Source: Zerene cesonia
Taxonomy: Eukaryota; Arthropoda; Insecta; Lepidoptera; Pieridae
Assembly (NCBI RefSeq): GCF_012273895.1
Contig: NC_052109.1
Span: 7,330,432-7,394,431 of the forward strand
Length of the DNA: 64,000 bases
Direction: 5' to 3'
Made by a program: the position numbers and the translations under genes. Of this stretch, positions 33,431 to 48,400 are shown one piece after another. Under the pieces are notes generated by a model. The model did not search any database. It was not told where the DNA came from and saw nothing but the letters and a program-made list of their open reading frames with translations. How positions within the stretch are numbered: position 1 is the first letter of the stretch; every line of letters starts with the position of its first letter.

Positions 33431-36400
33431 CTGTTGGTAAGAAATATGGTATTGTTATGGAAGTTAATTATTTTCATTTGTTTAATTGATCCGTTACTGC
33501 GTTTTATTAAAGCTACTGAATCGGTTTTTTATGAAAGTATATTTCTAAATGCGTCATCTACTCTGCTCTGCTACCCACAGTGCCACCAGCATATTTACAG
33601 CTGAACCTTGACATAGAGATTTAACATTCAACTCCGTCTCCGACTCCCCCACTCACCGTACGAAATAGAGTAGCATTCGAATATTATATAATACTATCTG
33701 CGCCCCGCGGTTTCATCCGCGTAAGTCCGTATCCCGTAGAAATATCGGGATAAAAATTTGTTTATATGTTATTCCAGTTATCCAGCTATCTACGTAACAA
33801 ATTTCATTGCATTCGATTCAGCAGTTTTAGCGTGAAAGAGCAACAAACACACACACACACATCCTTACAAACTTTATAATATTAGTAGGATTCACACCGA
33901 TATTCTATGAGTTTGCGGTCAGAATGTGGTAATCGAGCACGCTTCGGCACGAGTTGGGCCAGCTCGCACCAGGGAAGCACCACACCCCCACAGAAGCCCG
34001 GCGTGAAATAGCATTCTGCTGTGTTTCGTTCGGTGAGTGGGGGAGCCGGAGGCCCATATCCTTTTCCTTCCCCTTCCCAGTCCTTTCCTTTATTCCTCTC
34101 GCTAATCCTTTCTTAATCCCTTCCCAATTTAAAGTCGGAAATCCATTTGTAGAGGCGTAAGGTCTGTAATCGACTATACGCCTCTACAAATGTTCATGGG
34201 CGGTGGTAGCGCTTACTATCAGGCGTCCCACCAGCTCCATTGCCGACTGTTACATAAAAAAAAAAACCTTCCCCGGTTTGAGCTAGTGCAATTCGTGGCG
34301 AAGCGTGCTCGACTCCCACATTCAACTTTGTTGCTAAGCAACATACAACCATAACTAAAGTATTCCTTACTTTCCCGGTTCAACGTGGAACTTCTCGTTC
34401 TTCGTCCAATGCACCACTGCAGCCACTGTCCAGGCCACACCGATACCCAGGAACACGTTGACAGCGTTAGAGCCAGTGACGTTCCCCACGGACGCGTCCG
34501 CGTGCTTATCTTGTATGGCTGCCACTTTACTAGCGAATGTATCTGCAAATATAGGTTTATTTAGTTCTGTTTACTATGAGGTTTTATGTATATCGATTGT
34601 TTACCATAGCCTCCTTTTCTGGTATTATTTTTGCCAATGCATGGTGTTTATATCATTCATCATCAGACCATATATGTTCCCACTGCTGGGACACAGGCCT
34701 CCTATTAGGGTTCTGGCCATAATCCACCACGCTGGCCAAGTGCGGGTTGGCAGATGTCAACATGTCGTCGAACTTTTGATTCTTGAACATGCCAGTTTTC
34801 TCACGATGTTTTCCTTCACCGTTTTTAGCAGTGGTGATGTTATCCACATGTGCAGATAAATTGAAAAATCAATTTATTTCCTGCACGCTCGCCTGGTCTC
34901 GAACCCCGACTTATCGACTTAATGGTGTTTATATCGTTATAACATATTGATTTGTATTTTTATTTGTTCATTACGTAGAGAATCCAATCGCTAACTTAGC
35001 AGTGTTCACTGATATTATAACAGTATACTAATAAACATATATTTTACAAACAAATTGTGAAAAACTAACACGTTCATCGCGTCCATTTTTTAATTCACCA
35101 ATAAACAATCGGTTCTTAAATTTCAGCTGTCATTAAAAACTTTACTAGAACTTCACTCTTTCTTCGTTCCAGTTTCCAGAGAAGAAAAATAATTATCGAT
35201 AAAAGCATTACTTACAACGCGTGTTTGTGACTTCCATTGTGAATTCAACAAAAGGAAAGCTATAACTTTGAATCTTCTTATTGAATCTTTGCGAAGCGTT
35301 AACTGTATTTATTTTCAAGAAAGTCTCGTTTGAACTATTTCTTGCATAAAATGAGTCAACGACGAATATATCTTATCATTGTCAAGTAAATAAATCAGTA
35401 AACGTACATGAAAATAATATAATATTAGAAATGTGGAAAGAATTGAAAAAACATATTATTAATTACAGAAAGTATAAATTTCAGTGCAATAAAACTAAAA
35501 ATTAAACATAATATTACTTGGTTAGTAATATAATATTCGTTATATCCGTGTTATAGTATTTTTTACTCCATCAGCAATCAAACTCAGTTTCAGTAACCTC
35601 TCAACTGTAACGTTACAACTGTAACGGTCAAATATACCTAAATTTGCTTTTGTATTTTTTGTTCGTTATTTAAGCAAACGTGAATAATTTATTTTATTTT
35701 TAAAAGTAAGAGTAACGTATATTTACAAGAATAACGAAGCAGATGCCATCGAGCTAGATTATATGTTACCTTTATTGCCCAAACTTACGACACAGTAATT
35801 TTAAATAAACGTCCATATTTCAATACTTTAGATATGACCACCGAATGGCTATTGATGGCCATTATTTTGGCGAGCCTAAAAGCATTTCCACATTAGCTGG
35901 ATATAAATGGAGACTCCCTAAAGGGTAGCACGTGTCTCTGGTAGCGTTAGCCTAGTTGTCTTTAAACTCTCTTTCGAAGTGTATATTTGAATTTAATGGC
36001 GTATAAATGTAACTAAACATTTGCTAAATGCTATTTCGTTTTGGAGTTGTTTTTATATTTGGTCGGTCAGTAATAGCTAGTTTTGTTCCCGTCCTCTCGA
36101 ACTTGAGAATGTCTATTACTCGAAATCTCTCTATTAGTCGAAGTAATCAAAGAATAACTGAGAAGAATTCGCTACACATTTTTCCTGAACAACGCGAAAA
36201 ATATAACTTGAGCTCTGTATCTCTAACATTATTACTTTCATTCTCTGACTTATAATTAAAAAGAATTACATCTTATGTCGATGAAATTATAAAGCAAAAA
36301 ATCTATATAACTCGAATTTAAGACATCTCCCTCGATGTTTGGCTTACGGAGAGTTTATACAATGTTAACGATGTTTATCCCTTACCAGGTATACTCGTCC

Positions 36401-39400
36401 CCAAGGCTACAAACACGATCGCAGTGACCGAATCCTTGATGCCGAGCGTGCAGCCGAAGTGCGATGCGACGTCACCAATGACAGCTGTCACCAGACCAAT
36501 ACATATGATAGACACTACAAAGCACACGTATCCGCCTCCGATATCTGGAAGAAGATCGCTTGTTCAATAACTTATTTAGATAAAGTGAAGCCCGACGATT
36601 ATTATGACGTTATTATGACGACGGAACCTGAGATCGTCTTCAGAAATTAGAAACTAGTGTACAAAAACTTCAAACGCTTTGTGAGAAACTCGGTGACCGA
36701 ACGACCGGTGATACATAAACTATGTTATGACGATTCAAAAGTGCTTCTGTTAGAAGTCTGTTGACGCGAATTAAAATAGGTAGAATATAGAACAGGTCAT
36801 TTCCATTTGATGCATCTTCCTTGTGGATAACTACCTAACAGCCTATGCCTACCAAAACCAACTCCATTTTTCTTTTCACCAGGAATAAACCTAGGATCGC
36901 TCGATTCCATACTCACGCATTAACTACTGTACCATACAAGGACATGGTCCAGACAACAGTGTTTAAGTATAGCACTAAAATTAATAAGTACATTAGTTCG
37001 TTAAATACTTGGAGATAATATAAATACAAGGTTTCTTATTTTTTTTATAGAATTTCCTATCACACAATGCCTAACGTTATTGTAGATTTACATCAACACT
37101 CGTTGTTTATATCAACACATTTTATTTTAGTTCCTGTAACATTGCATTGATCTTACCGGTAGGAGGCACAAATGCAAATATAATCTTCCAGAACAGGGTT
37201 AAAATGTGCATTATATAGTCTAACCACGACGGTGGTTCATCAGCGTTATCTGAAAAGGAAAATTGGTTACAATAAAAGAGTTTTAAACATAACTTTATGA
37301 TCGAAATGATGATTTTATGTTTAATAACATTGAAAAATCAATAACAGTAATTTGTCGTTAGGTACTTCCTTTAGAAATTAAACAATCTTTAAGACCTTTA
37401 TAAAATAGATTTTCCGCCCGCGTAGTTAAAAGAAAAAGAAACAGTGCCAGCTCATTTTCCACATAATTCCCGATTCCGCAGGATTTTCGGGTTAAAAACT
37501 GACACAACATGTCCTTTTTCAAACGTTTGTGCCAAATTTCATCGAAATCGGTTCATTGCAGTTTAAGCGTGAAAAAGATATAGACAGACAGACACTATTA
37601 AATGGGAATGTTTCATCAAGGCACATGCCTTTAGAAATAATCTTTAGAATAAGAATATTGATTTTAGGCCTACGGAAGACCTTAGTACACCTAAAATTTT
37701 ATCACAATTACCTGAACTGGCCGTCAAAGCTTCCGAGAATTGCTCTTTCCATGACGACGTCCCTATTATTATCGAAGCATTAGCTCTCTGAACAAGTTTA
37801 TCAACTGTATTCTGGAAGAAAACTGGCCGTTTATTCATACAGTTCAATTTAGATATGGTATTCATGAAATAATGATATCTGCTTGAAGGATAAGTGGGCT
37901 ATTATAATAATAGGCACGTATACTCCATAAATGGTAAAGATGGCGATTCCTTTTGATTACTTTATATATTCAATGAGCAGAATCTGCTTAATATATACAT
38001 GTATATATAAGAAGCTGTTCGCCCCGACTTCGCCCATGGTATATTTTCGGGGTAAAAACTATACTATAACACTCGGGAATAATGTAGCTTTCTTTTGGTG
38101 AAAGAAAATCAAAGTGATTCTTTTCCAAAATAAACTATCATCCTCACTTTATGACGTAGTACCTGGATGACCGGTATTTTTTTTTTTATTATTCGCCAAA
38201 AAATAGTATTATTATTCGCCAATAGATGTCAGGAAGAGTCATAATAAATTGGGACTACTCAAACGCCTCCTATTTGTTAAAAAAGTAAGTTTAAGTCGAT
38301 AACTATAAAGACATCTCATTATTCAATGTGTGATTGCTGGTTGCTTGCTTCTTTAACAATGACATATGCTTTAATATCTTAGTTCTGCTAAAGGTTACCT
38401 TAAACTCCTTGCTTTCTTTAATCCTCAGCTGTGCTCTGGTGATTTCTCCAGCCTTGGGGAGCCCCATCATCGCAACAACGACCTCATTCTCAGGCAGCGT
38501 TGTTAGGTGACTAACTTCACGTCCAGTTGGAATTGGTTTACGTCGATCTGTGTGAAGTGACATTTATTAAATGGTTATAGATTCTTGGATACTATATAAT
38601 TCATGGTTGTTGGCAGTGCTACACTCAAAATAAAACTGCGGGTCTGAAACGCGTTGTTGTGCGTAACCAAACGTGTGGAAACCAAAATGTCTGTCCGTTT
38701 AATTACTACTTGTATAACTACCTATACAATTGTATGCATTTTTTATTGACACTTATCGTGTTTTAATTAAGAATATTAAAGATTGTATAATTGCTTAATG
38801 CCCAAAGCTTTGATTTTTTTTATAATAAGGTCATTGTAAATAATAATTAGTATAACCCCACTACAACAAATTCTTATCGTATTTTACATAAATCGCCGTG
38901 ACTGAATTAAATTGAAATGTAAACAAAATATACAATCATTCAAACATTAACATTATACAGCGAAATTTCCTTCATAAATACTTACTTCGAAATGCAATAA
39001 TTAAACCATCATTAGGTACATCACCGAGAGACAATAGGAATTTTAAATTAATTCAAAAGCTGTTGAATACCCTAACTAAACACCTAATTGCTTCAAAAAC
39101 CTCGACATAGCCTAGTGACAAAGCGTTTAAATTAAGCGATTTCCAATCTTACACCATTGCGTTTCAGTAAATTTTAGCTTATTTAGCGAATCAAAAAATC
39201 GTATGAAAGAATATTAAATCGTATTATCATAATCTCTCGGTTCATTTCGGAATGTCGATTAGGGCAGTAAATTAAGTTAATTAATGATCGCTTGTTCGCG
39301 GGCAGTCTTTGTTCGGGATAACTTTTGGATATCAGCAAATTGAATAGATTTCTAAGAAATTGTTCAGCTCCCCGAAATTGGCTTCGTAATATAATGAATG

Positions 39401-42400
39401 AAAACTTTTATTTGGATTCACATTACTTTCATATCTTAAAAATAACAAAAAAGCAAAGGAGGTTCTCATTTCAATTATTTATTACTTAATTTTTTGGTTT
39501 TATTATTCACTAACGTCGTGGAGATTTCAACCGAATGACGTTCTTCATGTGTTTCATATGATAGGGAATTGTTGTCACTTGTCACTTACCATTTTATAAT
39601 TTGAAAGTGACCCAGTAAACTGCTTTGTATAAAAGATTTGTTTTCTTTTAAACACATATGAAATTACATCATATATCTTACAGGTAAAGATAAAGGCGGA
39701 TGAACGTCAACCCAACACACGCGAGTCAGTCAGAAACGTGAGAAGTGTAGTTCGGTAGTACACTGATGCAGTGGGAGTCTGTCTTAACCGGGGCTTTTGC
39801 CCGAGAGCATAGGAAAAATCCAGATGCATNNNNNNNNNNNNNNNNNNNNNNNNNNNNNNNNNNNNNNNNNNNNNNNNNNNNNNNNNNNNNNNNNNNNNNN
39901 NNNNNNNNNNNNNNNNNNNNNNNNNNNNNNNNNNNNNNNNNNNNNNNNNNNNNNNNNNNNNNNNNNNNNNNNNNNNNNNNNNNNNNNNNNNNNNNNNNNN
40001 NNNNNNNNNNNNNNNNNNNNNNNNNNNNNNNNNNNNNNNNNNNNNNNNNNNNNNNNNNNNNNNNNNNNNNNNNNNNNNNNNNNNNNNNNNNNNNNNNNNN
40101 NNNNNNNNNNNNNNNNNNNNNNNNNNNNNNNNNNNNNNNNNNNNNNNNNNNNNNNNNNNNNNNNNNNNNNNNNNNNNNNNNNNNNNNNNNNNNNNNNNNN
40201 NNNNNNNNNNNNNNNNNNNNNNNNNNNNNNNNNNNNNNNNNNNNNNNNNNNNNNNNNNNNNNNNNNNNNNNNNNNNNNNNNNNNNNNNNNNNNNNNNNNN
40301 NNNNNNNNNNNNNNNNNNNNNNNNNNNNNNNNNNNNNNNNNNNNNNNNNNNNNNNNNNNNNNNNNNNNNNNNNNNNNNNNNNNNNNNNNNNNNNNNNNNN
40401 NNNNNNNNNNNNNNNNNNNNNNNNNNNNNNNNNNNNNNNNNNNNNNNNNNNNNNNNNNNNNNNNNNNNNNNNNNNNNNNNNNNNNNNNNNNNNNNNNNNN
40501 NNNNNNNNNNNNNNNNNNNNNNNNNNNNNNNNNNNNNNNNNNNNNNNNNNNNNNNNNNNNNNNNNNNNNNNNNNNNNNNNNNNNNNNNNNNNNNNNNNNN
40601 NNNNNNNNNNNNNNNNNNNNNNNNNNNNNNNNNNNNNNNNNNNNNNNNNNNNNNNNNNNNNNNNNNNNNNNNNNNNNNNNNNNNNNNNNNNNNNNNNNNN
40701 NNNNNNNNNNNNNNNNNNNNNNNNNNNNNNNNNNNNNNNNNNNNNNNNNNNNNNNNNNNNNNNNNNNNNNNNNNNNNNNNNNNNNNNNNNNNNNNNNNNN
40801 NNNNNNNNNNNNNNNNNNNNNNNNNNNNNAAAAAAAAAAAAAAACCGTAAGTCCCCGCGTAAGTAACCCGTGTAAGTCCGTATCCCGTAGGAACATCGAG
40901 ATAGAGAGAAAAGTGACCTATATATTATTCCAGTTGTCCAGCTGTCTACATACCAAATTTCATTGCAATCGGTTCAGTATTTTTTGTGAAAGAACAACAA
41001 ACACACACATATCCTTATAAACTTTCGCATTTATAATATTAGTAGGATAGGATAGGATTGATCTGATCTATGATATCTGATAACTTTGGTATATTCATAC
41101 TCGACTGCGCCAGGAGGGCATAATATTAAGTGCAACTAAGTAACTTTATGCGGTGTCTCGTTAGTTCTTTTTACAAGCAAGGTTTTATATAACAAAAAAT
41201 GTAAATTGCAAAATTGTGGTACAATTACATTCATATTAAATAGAAATATATTTCTCCAATAAATAAGTTTAAAACCCAATATTATCTATTCGTCCGTTTT
41301 TAGTTTGTCATGTGTTATATGTGTTTTTTTAATACATTGGCAAGTATTGTCATGAGTTCACCATGTAATATATGCAATAAAGTATTTGAAAAACATCGCT
41401 ACAATTAATTCAAGGGATAGATCGCTTACCTATTTAAAGAGGAACAGGTTCTAAGTTTGATTGAGGCTATTTATTCGAGCTGCCTTATCGGATCAATTGA
41501 TAAAAACAGCTCTGGAATAACTCAAATAGTCCGTACAATTTTCATCGACCCTTTACTGTGAGAAATAGAAAAGTTTCAATGACTTTTTAACTTTTCCGCA
41601 TTATACGAACTTCGTAAAGGGTTCGCAGTTTGTGTTTTTGCTCCGGATAAAAAGGAAACTTTTAAATGAGTTGTTTTCACGCCTCTGATTTGAATGTTTT
41701 GTGTACTTATCTGTATGTTTAATTATACTCCTAACTGCTTAACACATTTGGCAAGGACTCAGCATTAGTAGATTATGACGTAATGTAAATATAAGGTGAA
41801 AACTATTTTGAAACGAAAAATTTAACCTAAAAGGGACAAAATATACAAAAATTTTGCAATTGAACCCGAAGGAAGTTTATTTACTTATTACTAGCTAATA
41901 TAACTTTTAACGTTATTGTTCACATTGCAAACTATAAAATCAGGATAATGCTAATTTTTTAATGCGTTCAGAAGTATAAAACTTGGATGGACTAAAAATT
42001 TTTCATAACATTATTTTAGATCTTTGTGAGTGTCCTTGTTTGTTTTTCACGATAAAAATTATACCTAACCAATAGATGATAACACGAAGATATTTTGAGG
42101 TTATTTTCCAATATGAAACTAGAAGTGGAACACTATTAAATGATTAGTATATAACTGGGTAATTGTAATTTTTATCTAAATTAATTGATAGCAAATGGAT
42201 CGAGTATGACCTTATAAAGTTCTCCCCAGGGTGTGCATTCAGCTGGTAACACTATAAATTAATTGAAGTTAAGGGTAGATTCCTATATGGTGTATGAGGC
42301 AGATGATATTTCCATCTGTTTCTTTAGAGACAAGGCTATTTGCCCCATTAAGATACAGAGTTTTTTTATCCTCGCTAGGATTCGAATCCAGTACTTCTGG

Positions 42401-45400
42401 GTTCTGCGCTTACTCTTAAACAACTATACCCTGTGACGGTATTTATTCAAAATAACTAAACGTTTATACAACAACCTTATAATATACGGTATAGAAAGAT
42501 TTATAAAATATCTGAGTAAAGTATCTTTTATGAGGTGAAGAGCTAATTACGAAAATTTTCAATTCTATTGAAACATTTTTCGTACGGAACTCTAATATAA
42601 TCCCGTGTATTTCTTTCTACTATAATCTATGTTATTGTTAGTGTATTTGTGTTATCAAAAACGCTCAATTACTTTTATCAATAATCTAGTTCCGTAGTCG
42701 CAATGCGGCGCAATTGTCTGTCAATTTTATTTCTTTAGGTCTTTTTTCATATAACACGTGATCATGTAACATGGAATATAATTTCTTCTTTTAATTTCTT
42801 CTGTCTGTTCTTTGGGTTATACATTCCTAGAATAATTTGTCAATTTTAGGTATGTATTGAAATATTAATTTCATAACGAATTTACATCACAAGGTTTGGA
42901 TATATCTAAGTTGTTAAGAAAACCTTCATAGACTGCATTTAATAGCGAAAGAGTACAAAACCTATTCCAAAAGAAAAGTTAGCAGAAAAATCTATTCTAT
43001 GACCACTATAATATAATCTACGAATAGCATACAAAATACATAATATAAAATAGCAAGCGAGCGCTAAAATAAAATAACTATAAAGTTCAAATTGCTGTGC
43101 AAGACGCGTTTACCGCGGCATTTTCTTGATAAACAAGTTAAAATAACTGCTAGAAAAAACAGGGAAAACTCGCTATCGCGCAAACGCCATCAATGGAACT
43201 TGCATAAACCAAAATAACTCGGTAAAGCTGGTTGTATTGAACAAATAAGTTGCATTGATCATACTTTGAAGTGGGCAACCGAGCTGGTGGTTCGCCTGAT
43301 GGTAAGCGATCACCACCGCCCATGAACATTCACAGAGGTAGGGGAAATTTTATATCCACTTTTGAGGGGCAAATTATAAGGAGAGTATTATTACGAGAAT
43401 ACAGGAAGGGACTGGACTGGAAACAAAAATAGCATTTATTACGTTTACGCAAGTTCTATTTTCGACTATTTACAAGCTACTAGCTAGATATGTAAGAGAT
43501 TTCATGTATATATTTTTCATACAAAACACTGGAAGAATTTAATATGCTTGAACATAAAGCTTTGAACATTTATTGTAATAAAGGGTGGTTTCAGAGCAAC
43601 ATTTTTGTCTGACTTTTGTAACGTTTTATGATGGACTAGCTGCGCCCCGTGGTTTCACCCACGTAAGTCTATATCCCGTAGGAATATCGGGATAAAAAGT
43701 TGCTTACGTGTTATTCCTGTTGTCCAGATATCAACGTATCAAATTTCATTGCAATGGGTTCAGTAGTTATTGTGTGAAAGAGTAATAAACATACATACAC
43801 GTACACGTGGAATAAAAACTGTCCTATATCTTCTCTTGGACCTCAGCGCCTAATTAATAGACGTAAAATAGCGATCTTATAATATGAGTTGGGTCTGACG
43901 ATAGTTGTTTTCAGCCGATTTTCAGTCTACTTGAATAAATAAATGTTTGAGTTTGATCAAGGTGAGATGTATTTTTATATGATATCGATTTAATCCAATT
44001 CACAGAGGGTAGATGTATCTTATTACGAGAAATCTCATCGGTTCTCAATTCGACTTTTTTTCTTACTCCACATCACGGTGGGTTCTCAACCGATTGACAT
44101 CATTTTTTGAGAATCGGCCAATGTCTATTTTTTATATCCCTAAATGATAGGACTACGGTACAACAGCGTTTGCTGGGTCAGCTAGTTATTACTATTAATA
44201 TTGAATCCACCCTTATCATCCATTATTTAAAGAACATTCAAGGAACTTTCTGGAAATATTTAGAAATCTCTTACATATCTTAATATCTACTTAAACATAA
44301 AATTAAATCTTACTTAACACAGAGACGGTCCATCAGTGAAGAGTGCAGAAGATTGTGAAAAAAAATACATTAATAAATTAAACATGCGAAGTATAAAATA
44401 CATAGAATACATAGAATACATAGGTGTACCTAAAAGTAAAAAGTGCATTAGACTTTAAAGATATTTGAATTGTAAACAAAAATATAATAACATATTCATA
44501 ATTCTAATCAGCTCTTGGACTATAACACCCCACGATATATAGATAACTCCTGAAAAATATAAGCTTATACTAAAAACATAATCAAAAAAGGATAAAAAAT
44601 AAATAAAGTGCAAATGGGACTCGCGACACTAAGGGTTCCGTATAAAAAACTGCAAAAGGAATCGGTAACCCATCCTTTTTTTGATCGCGCTTACCATTAC
44701 TTAACCTCAATTTATTTGTTGTTATAGTGGCAACAAAAATACATCACCTCTGAAAATATCAACGGTATAACTATCACGGTTCATGAGATACAGGCTGGTT
44801 GGTAGCAGACGGTGAGCAAAAAGACAGACAGATAGACAGACGGACAGAGAAGTCTTAGTAATAAGGTCCCGTTTTACCGTTTGGGTATGGAACCCTAAAA
44901 ACGCGTGATCTTTCATAGCCTATTTACACGCTTTAATAATATCATGACCATCAAAGTTTAATCCATTGGCATTAACTGTAAAATTTAAAGCTGCAAATTT
45001 TTTATAATACATCTGTATCAATAGCATATATCCATAAATATACTCAAAATTAAAGTCCCAATTTCAAAACATTACATTCATGCTCCGAAAGCGCAAAGAG
45101 CTGTACAAATAGGCTGAGGCGCCGACCAAATTGACACAACCGAATTAACCTAATACTCCACTCAGTCGTACTCGTATTTCGTGACATAAAACGCGGGAAA
45201 ATGCTACGCTTGTTTACGTCATTATTAAAAGATTGATCACGGTTCGGTACACTTGAAATTTGTGTGATTAATTCGTTGAATCGTTAATTCGGAATAAGTT
45301 AAAATCCTGCATTGAAATCGAAATATACTCTTATTTATTCTAGACGTGCATCATAAGCGATAGATTTTTGGAAAACTAAACTAAAACTAAATCTAAAATA

Positions 45401-48400
45401 CTGACTTGTAATGCATTAACGCGTTTAACTGGAAGTAGTCTCTTTTTGGTTTTCAATGGCCTAGTAATATATTATGAAAACATATTAGTAGTATTTATTT
45501 CAAAAACCGGTTCGTAAATTTGACATTTTCAGTGTAATTACAGATTCAAAAACTAAATCTATATAATGTTTATTTGGAAACAGATCCCTTCAAATCATTT
45601 CATGTTTCTGCTATCTTTACTCCCATTTATATGAAAAATGAAAACAATATTTTATATAAGCCATTAAAATGTAAATTAAACATTAAAAATGCATATTCTT
45701 ATTTCTATCATACAATATAACCAGCAACATTGTTCAAATTTCCCGCCTTTTCCAAAGCAACTGTTACATTTAAAGCTTCATAAACCGAATCGACAATATA
45801 TCTTCGTAACAATAACCACACAACGAGGTCGTATAATGCCAGTAATCCGCATAATATCACACGAAATTACACATAAGTAAAATACATTTTTCTTGACTAA
45901 CAAAATGACCTGTTTAATAATTCAGCAGAGAGGTTTGAATAACAAATTCCGACGACTTTGTGGGGATACACCTTTACATATAATCACGCTCTATCGCGAT
46001 TATTTGCATGATAGAATTAAGTTTTGGATAATATTTCCACATGATATACCAATGGCTTACGCTTGCCCATGTCACTGAAAGCGGTACGATGGAACACAGT
46101 GGGAGTTTAGTCCACTATTGCAGTATACCGACAGAACCCAGGGCTGGGTATGTCCAAATGCATTATTTACTTAAGTCCTCAATAAAAAACAACAACAAAA
46201 CTCTAGGTTTTTAGAAACTTGTGTGTGTTGTTTTATGAGCAGATATAATAGATATGTGATAAGGAATATCTTATCTTCCTTGTTTCTCGTTTTTCTAGTA
46301 TTTATTGCGTAATATATTTATAGATTTTTGTTAAACCTTAATTGTAAATTGAAAAATCCGTCCTCATCAATGCTCCATTGTATTTTTTGTATCGCGGTGC
46401 TTTTACCTAGATTATTTGCGTATTTCAGGGTGAATAAAACAAATTTTTCGCATTTCAAATGAAACGATGGACGCTGTGAAATACTGTCCGATTCTAAAGG
46501 TTGTCACTGTTGAGAGTCTCAGTTGTATTTTTCTATACGTAGCGTTAGTAAATAGAAAAAAGTAAATGGATGAATTCGACCTTCAGATAAAACCTTTAAC
46601 GTATTTTTATCTTAATCTCATTAAGGTGTAATGATACAAAATTTTAACTAAACGAATGGTTACCAAATTGTCTTAAAATGTATTTTTTTTTTATGTCATA
46701 GCGGGCAACTGAGCTGGTGGTTCGCCTGATGGTAAGAGATCACCACCGCCCATGAACATTCGCAGAGGCTCAGATCTCTGAGAATGCGCTGCACGCTTTT
46801 AAGGGATAAGGAAAGGATTGATGACTGGAAAGAAGGAATGGACTGGGAAGGGCTAGGAGAACGAAATAGGCCTCCGGCTCCCCCACTCACCGTACGAAAC
46901 ACAATAGCAAGCTATTATTTCACGCCGGTTTTCTGTGGGGGTGTGGTACTTCCCCGGTGCGAGCTGGCCCAATTCGTGCCGAAGCATGCTCGATTCCCAC
47001 AATAAATTTATAGCTCTGTTATTAAAGTCAATGGTTTAACATATTGTCACAGTTAAAAAGCGTTTGCCAAAAACACGTTATATAATTATAGTAACATGGC
47101 CTAAAACCATGCGAAACCTTGACCACAATACCAATACAAGAAACTCTACTTTCTTTTCTTGTATACTTTTCCTTTTAATAGAAGAAACATAGCATAGCAG
47201 AAACTTTGTCTATATTCCAGCACATTCTTCTCATTTTTCTGAGATTCTGAGAAATATCAGTATGCTGTCAAATTAACAGCGGCCATTTTGAGTCTAATGA
47301 CGATTGAACAAAATGGCGATTTTTAATTGCTTTTCTAATTCTATACATGCGAACTGATCGGTTAAATTGCGTCAATGATATTGATACGCGCCATTTATAC
47401 TAGATATATGTTACCATGGGACTGTTATATAAAATATTCATTGCGAAAACCCACCGTTCGAAGTTAAATCAATGTTGTACGTGAAATATCGAACGCTTAG
47501 GATTTATTTCTAGAACATTTTACGTGATTGATAACTTGCGAGTGCTAGGAATGTAACTATTCTTAGTTAAAGAAAAAGAAAACTGTTCTGTCTTAGTAGT
47601 AGTAACGATGTAGTAGTCGAATAACTTTATACTAAACTAGCTGCACCCCGCGGTTTCACCCGTGTAAGTCCGTATTCCATATCAATATCGGGATAAAAAG
47701 TTGCCTGAATGTTATTCCAGTTGTCCATCTGTCTACGTACCAAATGTCATTGCAAACGGTTCAGCATTTTTTGTGTGAAAGAGCAACAAACACACACACA
47801 CATCCTTACAAACTTTCGCATTTAGAATATTAGTAGGATATAACTTTTCACCAACTCCGCCCGTATAGTAAAGCTGTCCGTCTTCACCTGCTCTGGGGTC
47901 TGGGGTTTTACCCGCGTAGTTCCAGTTGCCATGGGATTTACGGGATAAAAGCTAGGATATATTCTTCCTAGGATATATCAAACTATCTTTCACTAAGTTT
48001 CACCCAAATTGGTTCAGTAGTAGTAGGGGAACCCGAGAGGGGATTTTGGGATTTACTCGAGCGCGTCAGATTATTATAAGGGAACGTACTTTACCTATTA
48101 CTAAGTACCTCCAGAAAGTATGAGCAGTTAATACTGGTGGGTGCGCTCGCATGAGCCGCAGGAAATTAAAAAATATCGATAATTCTTTAAGGTAACACTC
48201 AAATTGTCAGATTAGCGTAATATGGATTTTTTATGTTGTAAATAACCCGTAATATCTTTATCTGACGAGATCGACTCATATATTTTTATATTTTACCTTT
48301 TATTTGTAGCCACGAAATTACCACATCAATTGTAAGAATAACTTATATTTTATTTCAGTGTTATGCCAAAGCATTCAAAATATCAAAATCTGACGTGCTT

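Noticed and set aside
33317..33604. Plus-strand frame of 95 codons
   Set aside because: Antisense shadow of the terminal Calx exon; the minus strand has the conserved NCX C-terminus.
34219..34548. Minus-strand frame of 109 codons
   Set aside because: Wrong frame of the Calx exon 34542-34371 running on into the intron; the correct frame gives TFASKVAAIQDKHAD.
36459..36650. Plus-strand frame of 63 codons
   Set aside because: Antisense shadow of the Calx alpha-2 exon.
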